Of a stretch of DNA of 7,480 nucleotides, positions 1 to 6,036 are shown in pieces; within the stretch, counting starts at the first letter, position 1; each line of letters begins with the position of its first letter. The stretch covers positions 1 through 7,480 of the forward strand of contig JALSJL010000496.1 of the NCBI GenBank assembly GCA_026989405.1. Reading direction: 5' to 3'. Under the pieces are notes generated by a model. The model did not search any database, was not told where the DNA came from, and worked only from the letters and a program-made list of their open reading frames with translations. A program made the position numbers and the translations under genes. The DNA comes from Marinosulfonomonas sp. (GTDB lineage Bacteria > Pseudomonadota > Alphaproteobacteria > Rhodobacterales > Rhodobacteraceae).

Positions 1-1
1 C

Positions 2-55
2 ATGCAGGGGCCGATGGCCATCACCTATCTGGGCAGCTGCGAGGTGGCGACGTGA
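2..55 (+). CDS. C-terminal tail of an upstream gene, possibly an ABC transporter ATPase (partial)
   Basis: One reading frame is open from the left edge to a TGA at 53-55 and gives a 17-residue tail ending in ITYLGSCEVAT. The YLG triplet near the end is common at the C-termini of LivG/LivF-type ATPases, and such ATPase genes usually sit next to livH/livM. This makes an ABC ATP-binding subunit the best guess. Seventeen residues cannot establish a family, and the frame could be fortuitous. Even as a true gene end, it is separated from livH by only 55 bases, which hold no recognisable terminator or promoter, so co-transcription is likely. Confidence 0.35.
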   Translation: MQGPMAITYLGSCEVAT

Positions 56-110
56 CCCGAAAGCCGCCACACCGCATGTCCTTCAGCTTTCACAAAATGG
101 GCGAACGCAC

Positions 111-1121
111 ATGGATTTACTGAACGCTTTCGTGGCGCTTGCGAATTTCGTCATTGTCCCGGCGATCTCCTACGGCTCTCAGCTTGCGCTAGGTGCGCTG
201 GGGATCACGCTGATCTACGGCATCCTGCGGTTTTCGAATTTCGCGCATGGCGATATCATGGCCTTCGGGACCATGGTCACCATCCTCGTCACCTGGTGGT
301 TTCAGAGCCTCGGGATCAGCCTGGGGTTTCTCCCGACTGCGCTGCTGGCCCTGCCCTTCGGGATCGCCGCGACAATGGCCCTTCTTCTGGCGACCGACCG
401 GGGTATCTACCGGTTCTATCGACGACAAAAGGCCGCGCCGGTCATATTCGTGATGGTCTCGCTTGGCGTCATGTTCATCATGAACGGGCTGGTGCGCTTC
501 ATCATCGGCCCTGGCGACCAGCGCTTTGCCGACGGCGCGCGATTCATCATTTCGGCGCGCGATTTCAAGCAGATGACCGGGCTGCGCGAAGGGCTGGCGA
601 TCAAGACCAGTGCCGGCATCACGGTCATCACGGCGATCATTGTGGTGGCTGCGCTGTTCTGGTTTCTCAACCGCACGCGAACCGGCAAATCAATGCGCGC
701 CTTTTCGGACAACGAAGACCTGGCGCTGCTGTCCGGGATCAACCCCGAGCGCGTGGTGCTCTATACCTGGATGATCGTGGGCGCGCTTGCGACCATTGCC
801 GGCGTGCTCTACGGCCTGGACAAGAGCTTCAAGCCGTTCACCTACTTCCAGCTTTTGCTGCCGATGTTTGCCGCAGCCATCGTCGGCGGGCTGGGCAACC
901 CGGTGGGGGCCATTGCGGGCGGGTTTGTCATCGCATTTTCGGAAGTGACCGTCACCTATGCCTGGAAAAAGGTGCTGGTGTATCTCCTGCCCGAAAATCT
1001 TGAGCCGGCGGGCCTCGTGCAGCTCATGTCGACCGACTACAAATTCGCGGTGAGCTTTGCGATCCTGATCATCGTGTTGCTGTTCAAGCCAACCGGATTG
1101 TTCAAAGGAAAATCGGTATGA
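111..1121 (+). CDS. livH: Branched-chain amino acid-type ABC transporter permease, LivH family
   Basis: This is one of the two inner-membrane permease subunits of a HAAT-family importer, a class that takes up branched-chain amino acids, amides, urea or related solutes. The protein has 336 residues, with about eight hydrophobic segments spread along its length. The N-terminal signature is present: a Gly-rich helix followed by LIYGILRFSNFAHGDIMAFG (about residues 34-53), the LivH form of the family motif. The cytoplasmic EAA-like loop that contacts the ATPase is at about residues 188-211 (RTRTGKSMRAFSDNEDLALL). A Gly-rich VGGLGNPVGAIAGG segment at 258-271 is also typical. The ATG at 111 has no strong Shine-Dalgarno sequence, but the length and N-terminus fit the family. 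It overlaps livM by four bases. The substrate cannot be deduced, because no binding-protein gene is in view. The family call is firm and the symbol is by family only. Confidence 0.93.
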   Translation: MDLLNAFVALANFVIVPAISYGSQLALGALGITLIYGILRFSNFAHGDIMAFGTMVTILVTWWFQSLGISLGFLPTALLALPFGIAATMALLLATDRGIYRFYRRQKAAPVIFVMVSLGVMFIMNGLVRFIIGPGDQRFADGARFIISARDFKQMTGLREGLAIKTSAGITVITAIIVVAALFWFLNRTRTGKSMRAFSDNEDLALLSGINPERVVLYTWMIVGALATIAGVLYGLDKSFKPFTYFQLLLPMFAAAIVGGLGNPVGAIAGGFVIAFSEVTVTYAWKKVLVYLLPENLEPAGLVQLMSTDYKFAVSFAILIIVLLFKPTGLFKGKSV

Positions 1122-2428
1122 ACCCGGCCATCAAGAACCCGCTTCTGTTTGCCATCGTTTTCGGGCTGATCATCCTGACCGGCATTTTCAACAGTTGGAA
1201 CGTGGCGCTGAACATCCTCAACATGGGCCTGATCAGTGCGATCATGGCGCTTGGCGTCAACATGCAATGGGGCTACGCGGGGCTGTTCAATGTCGGCATC
1301 ATGGGGTTTGTGGCGCTTGGCGGGCTGGGTGTCGTGCTTGTGTCCATGCCGCCGGTGCCCGAAGCCTGGGCTGCCGGCGGCGCGCGCGTGCTGCTGGCGC
1401 TTGGGGTGGCCGTGGCCACGATTGCAGGCGCCGTGATGCTCTGGAAACGCCTTGCGCCGGGGCGCCGGCGCGGGCTGATCCTGACCGGGTTCCTGATCGT
1501 GGGATTTTTCGTGTTCCGGTGGCTGTTTGACCCGGCCGTCGCGGCCATCGAGGCCGTCAATCCGGCTGGCACCGGCTATCTTGGCGGGCTCGGCCTTCCG
1601 GTGCTGATCGCCTGGCCCGTGGGCGGGTTGCTGGCGGCCGGTGCCGCCTGGGTCGTGGGCAAGACGGCGCTTGGCCTGCGCTCGGACTACCTGGCCATCG
1701 CCACATTGGGCATTGCCGAAATCATCATTGCCGTTCTCAAGAACGAAGACTGGCTGAGCCGGGGCGTCAAGAACGTCGTCGGCATTCCCCGCCCCTGGCC
1801 CGTGCCCTACGAGATCGAGCTCCAGAAATCGGCAAGCTTCGTCGAACGCATGCAGGCCTGGGGATACGACCCGGTGGTTGCCTCTTCAATCACCGTCAAG
1901 CTGCTGTATGCCCTGCTGTTCGGGGTCGTTCTGCTGGCGCTGGTCTGGTTGTCGCAAAAGGCCCTGCATTCGCCCTGGGGCCGGATGATGCGTGCAATCC
2001 GCGACAATGAAACCGCCGCCGAAGCCATGGGCAAGGACGTCACGGGGCGGCATCTGCAGATTTTCATTCTCGGCTCGGCCGTCGTCGGTCTGGCGGGTGC
2101 CATGATGACAACGCTGGATGGCCAGTTCACGCCCGGCACATACAACCCGCTGCGCTTCACCTTCCTGGTCTGGGTGATGGTCATCGTGGGCGGCTCGGGC
2201 AACAACTGGGGCGCGATCCTTGGCGGCTTCCTGATCTGGTTCCTGTGGGTCCAGGTCGAGCCGATCGGGCTGTGGCTCATGGATGTCATAACCTCGGGGA
2301 TGGCCGACGATTCCGCGTTGCGGGCGCATCTTCTCAAGAGCGCGGCACATATGCGGCTGCTCACGATGGGGATCATCCTGCTGCTGGTCCTGCGCTTCAG
2401 CCCGCGCGGGTTGATCCCCGAACGCTGA
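1118..2428 (+). CDS. livM: Branched-chain amino acid-type ABC transporter permease, LivM family
   Basis: This is the second permease of the importer and presumably forms a heterodimer with LivH in the inner membrane. The 436-residue protein carries the LivM-type motif GVNMQWGYAGLFNVGIMGF (residues 46-64), then GLRSDYLAIATLGIAEI (186-202). The EAA-like coupling loop follows (SPWGRMMRAIRDNETAAEAMG, about 285-305), then the late Gly-rich VGGSGNNWGAILGG (357-370). The start ATG at 1118 overlaps the livH stop (ATGA) and is preceded by AAAGGAA at 1104-1110, a good ribosome binding site at proper spacing. The stretch between the first two motifs (about residues 68-186) is longer than in minimal LivM proteins and contains extra hydrophobic segments around 89-107 and 119-136. 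The overall length is close to that of the long LivM forms such as the E. coli protein. The substrate is not determinable here. Confidence 0.93.
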   Translation: MNPAIKNPLLFAIVFGLIILTGIFNSWNVALNILNMGLISAIMALGVNMQWGYAGLFNVGIMGFVALGGLGVVLVSMPPVPEAWAAGGARVLLALGVAVATIAGAVMLWKRLAPGRRRGLILTGFLIVGFFVFRWLFDPAVAAIEAVNPAGTGYLGGLGLPVLIAWPVGGLLAAGAAWVVGKTALGLRSDYLAIATLGIAEIIIAVLKNEDWLSRGVKNVVGIPRPWPVPYEIELQKSASFVERMQAWGYDPVVASSITVKLLYALLFGVVLLALVWLSQKALHSPWGRMMRAIRDNETAAEAMGKDVTGRHLQIFILGSAVVGLAGAMMTTLDGQFTPGTYNPLRFTFLVWVMVIVGGSGNNWGAILGGFLIWFLWVQVEPIGLWLMDVITSGMADDSALRAHLLKSAAHMRLLTMGIILLLVLRFSPRGLIPER

Positions 2429-3033
2429 TGACGCCCCCCGGCCCGGCCATTGCGATCCTTGCCGCCGGCAGTTCAACGCGCATGGCCGGTGCCGACAAGC
2501 TGATGCTTGACCTGGGCGGTGTCACGCTGTTGCGTCAAAGCGTGCTGCGCGCGCTTGCGACACAAAGACCGGTCTATGTGGCCATGGCCGCCAGCAATGC
2601 GCCCCGTTGCGCCGAAATTGGCGATCTGCCGGCCCGGCAGGTGCCCGTGGCAAGCCCCGGCGATGGACTGGCCACCAGTCTGCGCGCGGTCGCCGATGCC
2701 TTGCCTGCGACAACGACGGGCCTGTTGATCGCTCTGGCCGACATGCCCGACATCACGACAGACGATCTGTCGCTGTTGCTTGATACGTTCGAAAAGGCCG
2801 GGGCCGATACGGTCGTTCGCGCCACCGACCAGGATGGCACGCCGGGCAATCCGGTCATTCTGCCGGCCAGGTTGTTTGCCGCCCTGACCCGCCTTCGGGG
2901 TGATATGGGCGCACGCAATCTCATCAAGTCCGAAGACAAGATTTCAGTCGCGCTTCCGGCCGATCACGCGACGGTTGATCTTGATACACCCGAGGATTGG
3001 ACCAACTGGGTGGCCAAAAACCCGCCCGGTTGA
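2428..3033 (+). CDS. MocA/MobA-like nucleotidyltransferase (probable molybdenum cofactor cytidylyltransferase)
   Basis: This is a 201-residue soluble nucleotidyltransferase of the MobA-like NTP-transferase family. MocA members transfer CMP from CTP to molybdopterin, to mature xanthine dehydrogenase-type enzymes. The nucleotide-binding loop LAAGSSTRMAGADKLM lies at residues 11-26, with Lys24 in the usual place. LIALADMPDI (100-109) supplies the metal-binding Asp105. GNPVILP (140-146), LRGDMGARNLI (156-166) and the C-terminal DLDTPEDW (184-191) are all hallmarks of the MocA side of the family. The reading frame is open further upstream, but that extension lies inside livM. I chose the ATG at 2428 because the conserved domain begins eight residues later and because TGATG couples it to the livM stop. 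No molybdoenzyme gene is visible, so the exact substrate is unproven. MobA (GTP) or a sugar or other NTP-transferase remains possible. Confidence 0.82.
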   Translation: MTPPGPAIAILAAGSSTRMAGADKLMLDLGGVTLLRQSVLRALATQRPVYVAMAASNAPRCAEIGDLPARQVPVASPGDGLATSLRAVADALPATTTGLLIALADMPDITTDDLSLLLDTFEKAGADTVVRATDQDGTPGNPVILPARLFAALTRLRGDMGARNLIKSEDKISVALPADHATVDLDTPEDWTNWVAKNPPG

Positions 3034-3071
3034 AAAATCGGCCATTTGGCGCGAGTTTTTAGCCGGTTTTT
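3033..3071 (+). terminator. Putative intrinsic terminator after the liv/nucleotidyltransferase operon
   Basis: AAAAATCGGC at 3033-3042 pairs with GCCGGTTTTT at 3062-3071, giving ten pairs with one G-U wobble around a 19-base loop. The descending arm ends in five T, so the RNA would have a stem followed by a U-run, and the A-run on the ascending side lets it act in both directions. The GC core is only four pairs and the loop is long, so this is weaker than a textbook terminator. Its position, immediately at the stop codon of the last gene of the left block, supports the call. Confidence 0.5.
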
Positions 3072-3280
3072 ACCACGAATTGTCGGCAATAATCGGCATA
3101 GTGGCCAAGCGACGCAGGCATTGTTGCACCGCCCGGGCGCAACCGCCACTTTCCTGTCATGATTGCGCCACGCTTCTTCCCGGTTTCTCCTCTGTTTCGC
3201 CACTTTCCTGCGCCAGCGTGAAAAGTGGTGTGGTGCCACAAGCCTTTGTGCAGGTGGTCGCCAGTCAAGATGGGCATTAA
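3072..3280 (+). promoter_or_regulatory. Intergenic region presumed to hold the promoter of the kinase operon
   Basis: This is the only gap of any size in the window and it precedes a four-gene co-oriented operon, so the operon promoter is expected here. I could not find a convincing -35/-10 pair with 16-18 base spacing, nor a GG-N10-GC sigma-54 site. Visible structure is as follows: a 13-base direct repeat (3144-3156 and 3198-3210); an inverted copy of its core at 3222-3228; arms GTTGC/GCAAC (3123-3127 and 3139-3143) around a GCCCGGGC palindrome; and a short CACAA/TTGTG hairpin at 3237-3250. No small ORF or RNA gene can be supported. The regulatory assignment is by position only. Confidence 0.4.
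3144..3210 (+). repeat. 13-base direct repeat CGCCACTTTCCTG, two copies 54 bases apart
   Basis: Identical CGCCACTTTCCTG occurs at 3144-3156 and 3198-3210, with start-to-start spacing of 54 bases. The core CCACTTT appears a third time inverted as AAAGTGG at 3222-3228, so the second copy and the inverted copy could form a stem with a 15-base loop. The copies lie about 70-140 bases upstream of the kinase start. This placement suits regulator binding sites, but chance recurrence in a pyrimidine-rich tract is possible. Confidence 0.55.
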
Positions 3281-4741
3281 ATGACAATGAATGACACGCA
3301 AAAACCGACCGGCAAAAGCGTTGCCAGCGATTTGCCGCGTGGCACTGAACTGTTGCAGGGTCAGTATGTCATTCAGGAATTTCTGAACAGTGGCGGGTTT
3401 GGCATCACCTACCTGGCACGCGACAGCCTGGACCGAACCGTTGTCATAAAAGAGTGCTTTCCTGCCACCTTTTGCCGGCGTGACAACGGCAGGGTCTGCG
3501 CGATTTCGGACAAGCAGCAGAAAGATTTCAACGCCATCGTCCGCCTGTTCCTGCGCGAAGCGCGGCAGCTTTCAAAACTCGATCACCCGAATATCGTCGG
3601 CGTCCATCAGGTCTTCGAAGACCGCGACACCGCATACATGGCGCTTGACTGCATCGAAGGGCTTGACCTGCTGGATGTGCTGGAAGATCAACGGCGCAAG
3701 CTCGGACCCGCCCAGGTCCGCGCCATGCTCATGAAAATGCTGAATGCCATTGCTTTCGTGCATTCCAAGGGCATCCTGCACCGTGATATTTCACCGGACA
3801 ATATCCTTCTGGACAAGAAGGGCGAGCCAATTCTGATCGATTTTGGCGCGGCCCGCGAAAAGGCGACGCGCGCCAGCCGGGCCCTGTCGGCACTGATGGT
3901 GGTCAAGGACGGATACTCGCCGCAGGAATTTTACATCGCAGGCAGCGAACAGGGGCCGTCAAGCGACATCTATTCGCTGGCCGCCACCTTCTATCATGTG
4001 GTGACCGGCAAGCCCCCGCCCAACAGCCAGACCAGGGTTGCGGCGATTGCGGCCAATGAACCGGACCCCTATGTGCCGCTTGCTTTCGCGACAGACGGAT
4101 ACGGTCAGGACTTCCTTCAGGCCATCGACAAGGCCATGAGCATTTTTCCCAAGGACCGGTTCCAGATTGCCGAAGAATGGATCCTGGCCATTGATGAAGA
4201 GCGTCGGGTGGCGGTGGCGCTGGCCGAGGCCCGCCGCAACCGCAATATCGATCGGGCGATCTCGCAACTTGTCGCGGACACCAACCGGGCAGTTCAGGAA
4301 GAAATGCTGCGCGAAATCGAGACGCTGGAAGATGACGAACCCGACAATGACGCCCAGCCGGAGGGGGTCAGTGCCCATCCCGAAGAGCCGGGACAGGACT
4401 TTTTGTCCGAAGAGGATGACACCGAGGCAAGCATCCAGGAGATGTTGTCGTCGGAGGCTGATGCGGATGCCGATCCGGAACCCGACACCGAAGACGCCGC
4501 CGAACCTGAAGAGCTCGCCGACCAGCAAGACCATGCACCGGACCACCAGGTCATGGAAAATGTTCGTGCCCAAATCGCCGCAGCGGCCAAGGCCGAGGCC
4601 TTCGCGCAGCTTTTCGAGTCCAAGGAAAACATCGCCACCGCCCGGCGCATGTCATTCTGGCGCAAACTCCGGAAAATCTCGGTTTGGCGGGTCAAGGACA
4701 CAGAGGGCTCAGGCTCTGATCATATTGGAAGGACAGGCTGA
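3281..4741 (+). CDS. Hanks-type serine/threonine protein kinase with acidic C-terminal tail
   Basis: The protein has 486 residues with an N-terminal kinase domain (about 28-305). Visible motifs are the glycine loop LNSGGFGITY (35-44, with Asn36 where the first Gly usually sits), ATP-anchoring Lys57 in VVIKE, a likely helix-C Glu93, catalytic HRDISPDN (167-174; Asp169, Asn174), DFG at 187-189, an APE-like SPQE at 213-216, and SDIYSLAATFYHVVTGKPP in lobe C. All catalytic residues are present, so it should be active. HRD-I-S-P lacks the Lys of HRDLKP, as in many bacterial kinases of this type. Residues about 340-420 are strongly acidic. The end is basic and aromatic (MSFWRKLRKISVWRVK, 457-472), and no transmembrane segment is evident. 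The start ATG at 3281 has only a weak GATGGG upstream, and Met3 is an alternative. TGATG couples it to the FHA gene. It probably phosphorylates operon partners, which is inference. Confidence 0.93.
   Translation: MTMNDTQKPTGKSVASDLPRGTELLQGQYVIQEFLNSGGFGITYLARDSLDRTVVIKECFPATFCRRDNGRVCAISDKQQKDFNAIVRLFLREARQLSKLDHPNIVGVHQVFEDRDTAYMALDCIEGLDLLDVLEDQRRKLGPAQVRAMLMKMLNAIAFVHSKGILHRDISPDNILLDKKGEPILIDFGAAREKATRASRALSALMVVKDGYSPQEFYIAGSEQGPSSDIYSLAATFYHVVTGKPPPNSQTRVAAIAANEPDPYVPLAFATDGYGQDFLQAIDKAMSIFPKDRFQIAEEWILAIDEERRVAVALAEARRNRNIDRAISQLVADTNRAVQEEMLREIETLEDDEPDNDAQPEGVSAHPEEPGQDFLSEEDDTEASIQEMLSSEADADADPEPDTEDAAEPEELADQQDHAPDHQVMENVRAQIAAAAKAEAFAQLFESKENIATARRMSFWRKLRKISVWRVKDTEGSGSDHIGRTG
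4727..4733 (+). promoter_or_regulatory. Ribosome binding site of the FHA gene
   Basis: GGAAGGA lies inside the last codons of the kinase gene, seven bases before the ATG at 4741. It is the clearest Shine-Dalgarno sequence in the kinase operon and fixes the FHA start at the TGATG junction. The FHA protein may therefore be initiated independently as well as by coupling. Confidence 0.6.
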
Positions 4742-6036
4742 TGAAATTTTTGCGTGGCATGATTGGCAAGAAGGAGCGCGATCAAGAGGTTGATGAAATG
4801 ATTGATGAATTCACACAGTCGCACAAGCATCACCATGAGCTTGATCCGGCGGAAGATGAAGACATCTACGCTTGCCTCGAGTCCATTCAATCCCGACTGC
4901 AGACGCAGGATACAGACACGGGGCCGGCCTCTCGCGAGCCCGAAAAGCCCGGGGCTGAAAAGATGGATGCACCAAAGGAGGACACGGTGGATCATCTGGT
5001 GGATCTGGTGGCCGAAATGGCCCCGGCCGCGCCCGAAGCCGAGCCTGCCCCGAAAACAAAACCGCCTGTCGCCGATGAACCCCCGAGAACCGCGAAACCC
5101 AAACCCCGGGTGGCAAGCACTGTTCCGGACACGGGGCCAGGCGCTGGACCAGGCACTGGGCCAGAGAAAATCCCTGCCCCTGATCCGGTCGCCAAACCCG
5201 CGCCCACGCCGGTCGCGACCACGCAGGCTGCGCCCGTCACGCAGCCCCGCCCTGTTGCCGATACAGAGCCCCGACCAACACCCAAGACCTTCCGACCGGC
5301 ACCCGAGACCGAACCTGAACCGGCGACAACACGGGTCGAAAAACCCGCGCCAGCGCCGGCACAACCGGTTCGGGCAGAAAAAGCCCCAACCGAAAAGCCC
5401 GCTCGCCCGGCAGCCGAACGCCCCGAAACTCCGGCCAAGGCACATCTCGTGGCAACGCCGCCTGCCGATGCCACAGCGTCAGGCGTGCCGTCCGCGCCCA
5501 GCTCACCGGGCCTCGTTGACATTCCGGCCCCGGCGGCCGGGCGGTCGGGCCGCCGCGCCGGTCGGGTCAAGACGCGCCTTCTGGGGTTTGAACATGCCGG
5601 CGAGATTGCCGCGGACCCGTTTGCCAAACCCGCTCAACCAAGCGCAAAACAAGGGATGGAATTCCCGGTCGGATGGATCGTTGTCACCAAGGGGCCGGGG
5701 CGTGGCGTGTCCTTTTCCCTGTGCAACGGCGTCTCGAATATCGGGCGCGGCGACGATCAGGCCATCCGCCTGGATTTCGGAGACACAAGCATTTCGCGCG
5801 ACAACCATGCCGCCATCGCCTACGACGATGAACGGCGGATGTTCTTTCTGGGTCATGGCGGCAAGGCCAACCTTGTCCGGCTGAATGAAAACCCCGTTCT
5901 GAGCACCGAAGAACTGACGCATGGCGACACGATCCGCATCGGCGAAACGACGCTGCGTTTCATCGCTTTTTGCGGGCCCGACTTTGACTGGAATGCAGAC
6001 GCCGGAGACAGCAGTGAGCATGCCGCAATTGCCTGA
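4741..6036 (+). CDS. FHA domain protein with Pro-rich linker
   Basis: This 431-residue protein is a probable phosphothreonine reader and scaffold. The C-terminal FHA domain (about 308-412) shows the expected landmarks: SNIGRG (332-337, with the Gly-Arg pair), SISRDNHA (350-357, the Ser and His of the phosphopeptide pocket), N377 in NLVRLNENP, and GDTIRIG (395-401) near the last strands. The SR-to-His spacing is one residue longer than the common SRxH. The N-terminus (1-60) begins with a short hydrophobic/basic MKFLRGMIGKK and continues into a charged helical stretch with HKHHH. Residues about 60-265 are a low-complexity Pro/Ala/Glu/Thr linker, presumably disordered. A conserved-looking basic patch, RRAGRVKTRLLGFE, sits at 271-284 just before the FHA domain. 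There is no signal peptide or transmembrane helix. Placed between a kinase and a phosphatase, it most likely binds or is modified by the kinase, as Fha proteins do in T6SS control. Its partner is unknown. Confidence 0.88.
   Translation: MKFLRGMIGKKERDQEVDEMIDEFTQSHKHHHELDPAEDEDIYACLESIQSRLQTQDTDTGPASREPEKPGAEKMDAPKEDTVDHLVDLVAEMAPAAPEAEPAPKTKPPVADEPPRTAKPKPRVASTVPDTGPGAGPGTGPEKIPAPDPVAKPAPTPVATTQAAPVTQPRPVADTEPRPTPKTFRPAPETEPEPATTRVEKPAPAPAQPVRAEKAPTEKPARPAAERPETPAKAHLVATPPADATASGVPSAPSSPGLVDIPAPAAGRSGRRAGRVKTRLLGFEHAGEIAADPFAKPAQPSAKQGMEFPVGWIVVTKGPGRGVSFSLCNGVSNIGRGDDQAIRLDFGDTSISRDNHAAIAYDDERRMFFLGHGGKANLVRLNENPVLSTEELTHGDTIRIGETTLRFIAFCGPDFDWNADAGDSSEHAAIA
5134..5164 (+). repeat. 12-base tandem repeat in the Pro-rich linker of the FHA gene
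   Basis: GGGCCAGGCGCT (5134-5145), GGACCAGGCACT (5146-5157) and a partial GGGCCAG (5158-5164) form about 2.6 near-identical units. They are in frame and encode Gly-Pro-Gly-Ala, Gly-Pro-Gly-Thr, Gly-Pro (residues 132-141). The unit length is a multiple of three, so copy changes would lengthen or shorten the flexible linker without a frameshift. Confidence 0.7.

Noticed and set aside
2245..2427. Upstream in-frame extension of the nucleotidyltransferase from ATG 2245
   Set aside because: The extra 61 residues are an out-of-frame reading of livM and precede the conserved N-terminal nucleotide-binding loop. The TGATG start fits the family.
1807..2476. Two overlapping minus-strand open frames opposite livM and the start of the nucleotidyltransferase
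   Set aside because: They lie wholly antisense to well-supported genes and show no family motif. GC-rich third positions readily create such frames.
3231..3251. Possible sigma-54 promoter (TGGTGC followed by TTTGTGC)
   Set aside because: The GG and GC dinucleotides are not ten bases apart, so the -24/-12 rule fails.
3059..3301. Minus-strand open frame of 80 codons covering the intergenic gap
   Set aside because: No motif and an Arg/His/Trp-rich composition typical of non-coding frames. It would also run into the putative bidirectional terminator.
3281..4741. Pseudokinase hypothesis based on HRDIS in place of HRDLK and the altered glycine loop
   Set aside because: Lys57, Asp169, Asn174 and the DFG Asp187 are all present, and HRDISPDN is common in active bacterial kinases.
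4992..5627. Long minus-strand open frame (211 codons) opposite the FHA linker, with another at 4720-5445
   Set aside because: The translations are Gly/Ala/Arg-rich low-complexity shadows of the GC-rich Pro/Ala codons of the FHA gene, with no recognisable domain.
5921..6019. Upstream in-frame extension of the phosphatase from ATG 5921
   Set aside because: The extra residues are an out-of-frame reading of the conserved end of the FHA domain and resemble no PP2C N-terminus.
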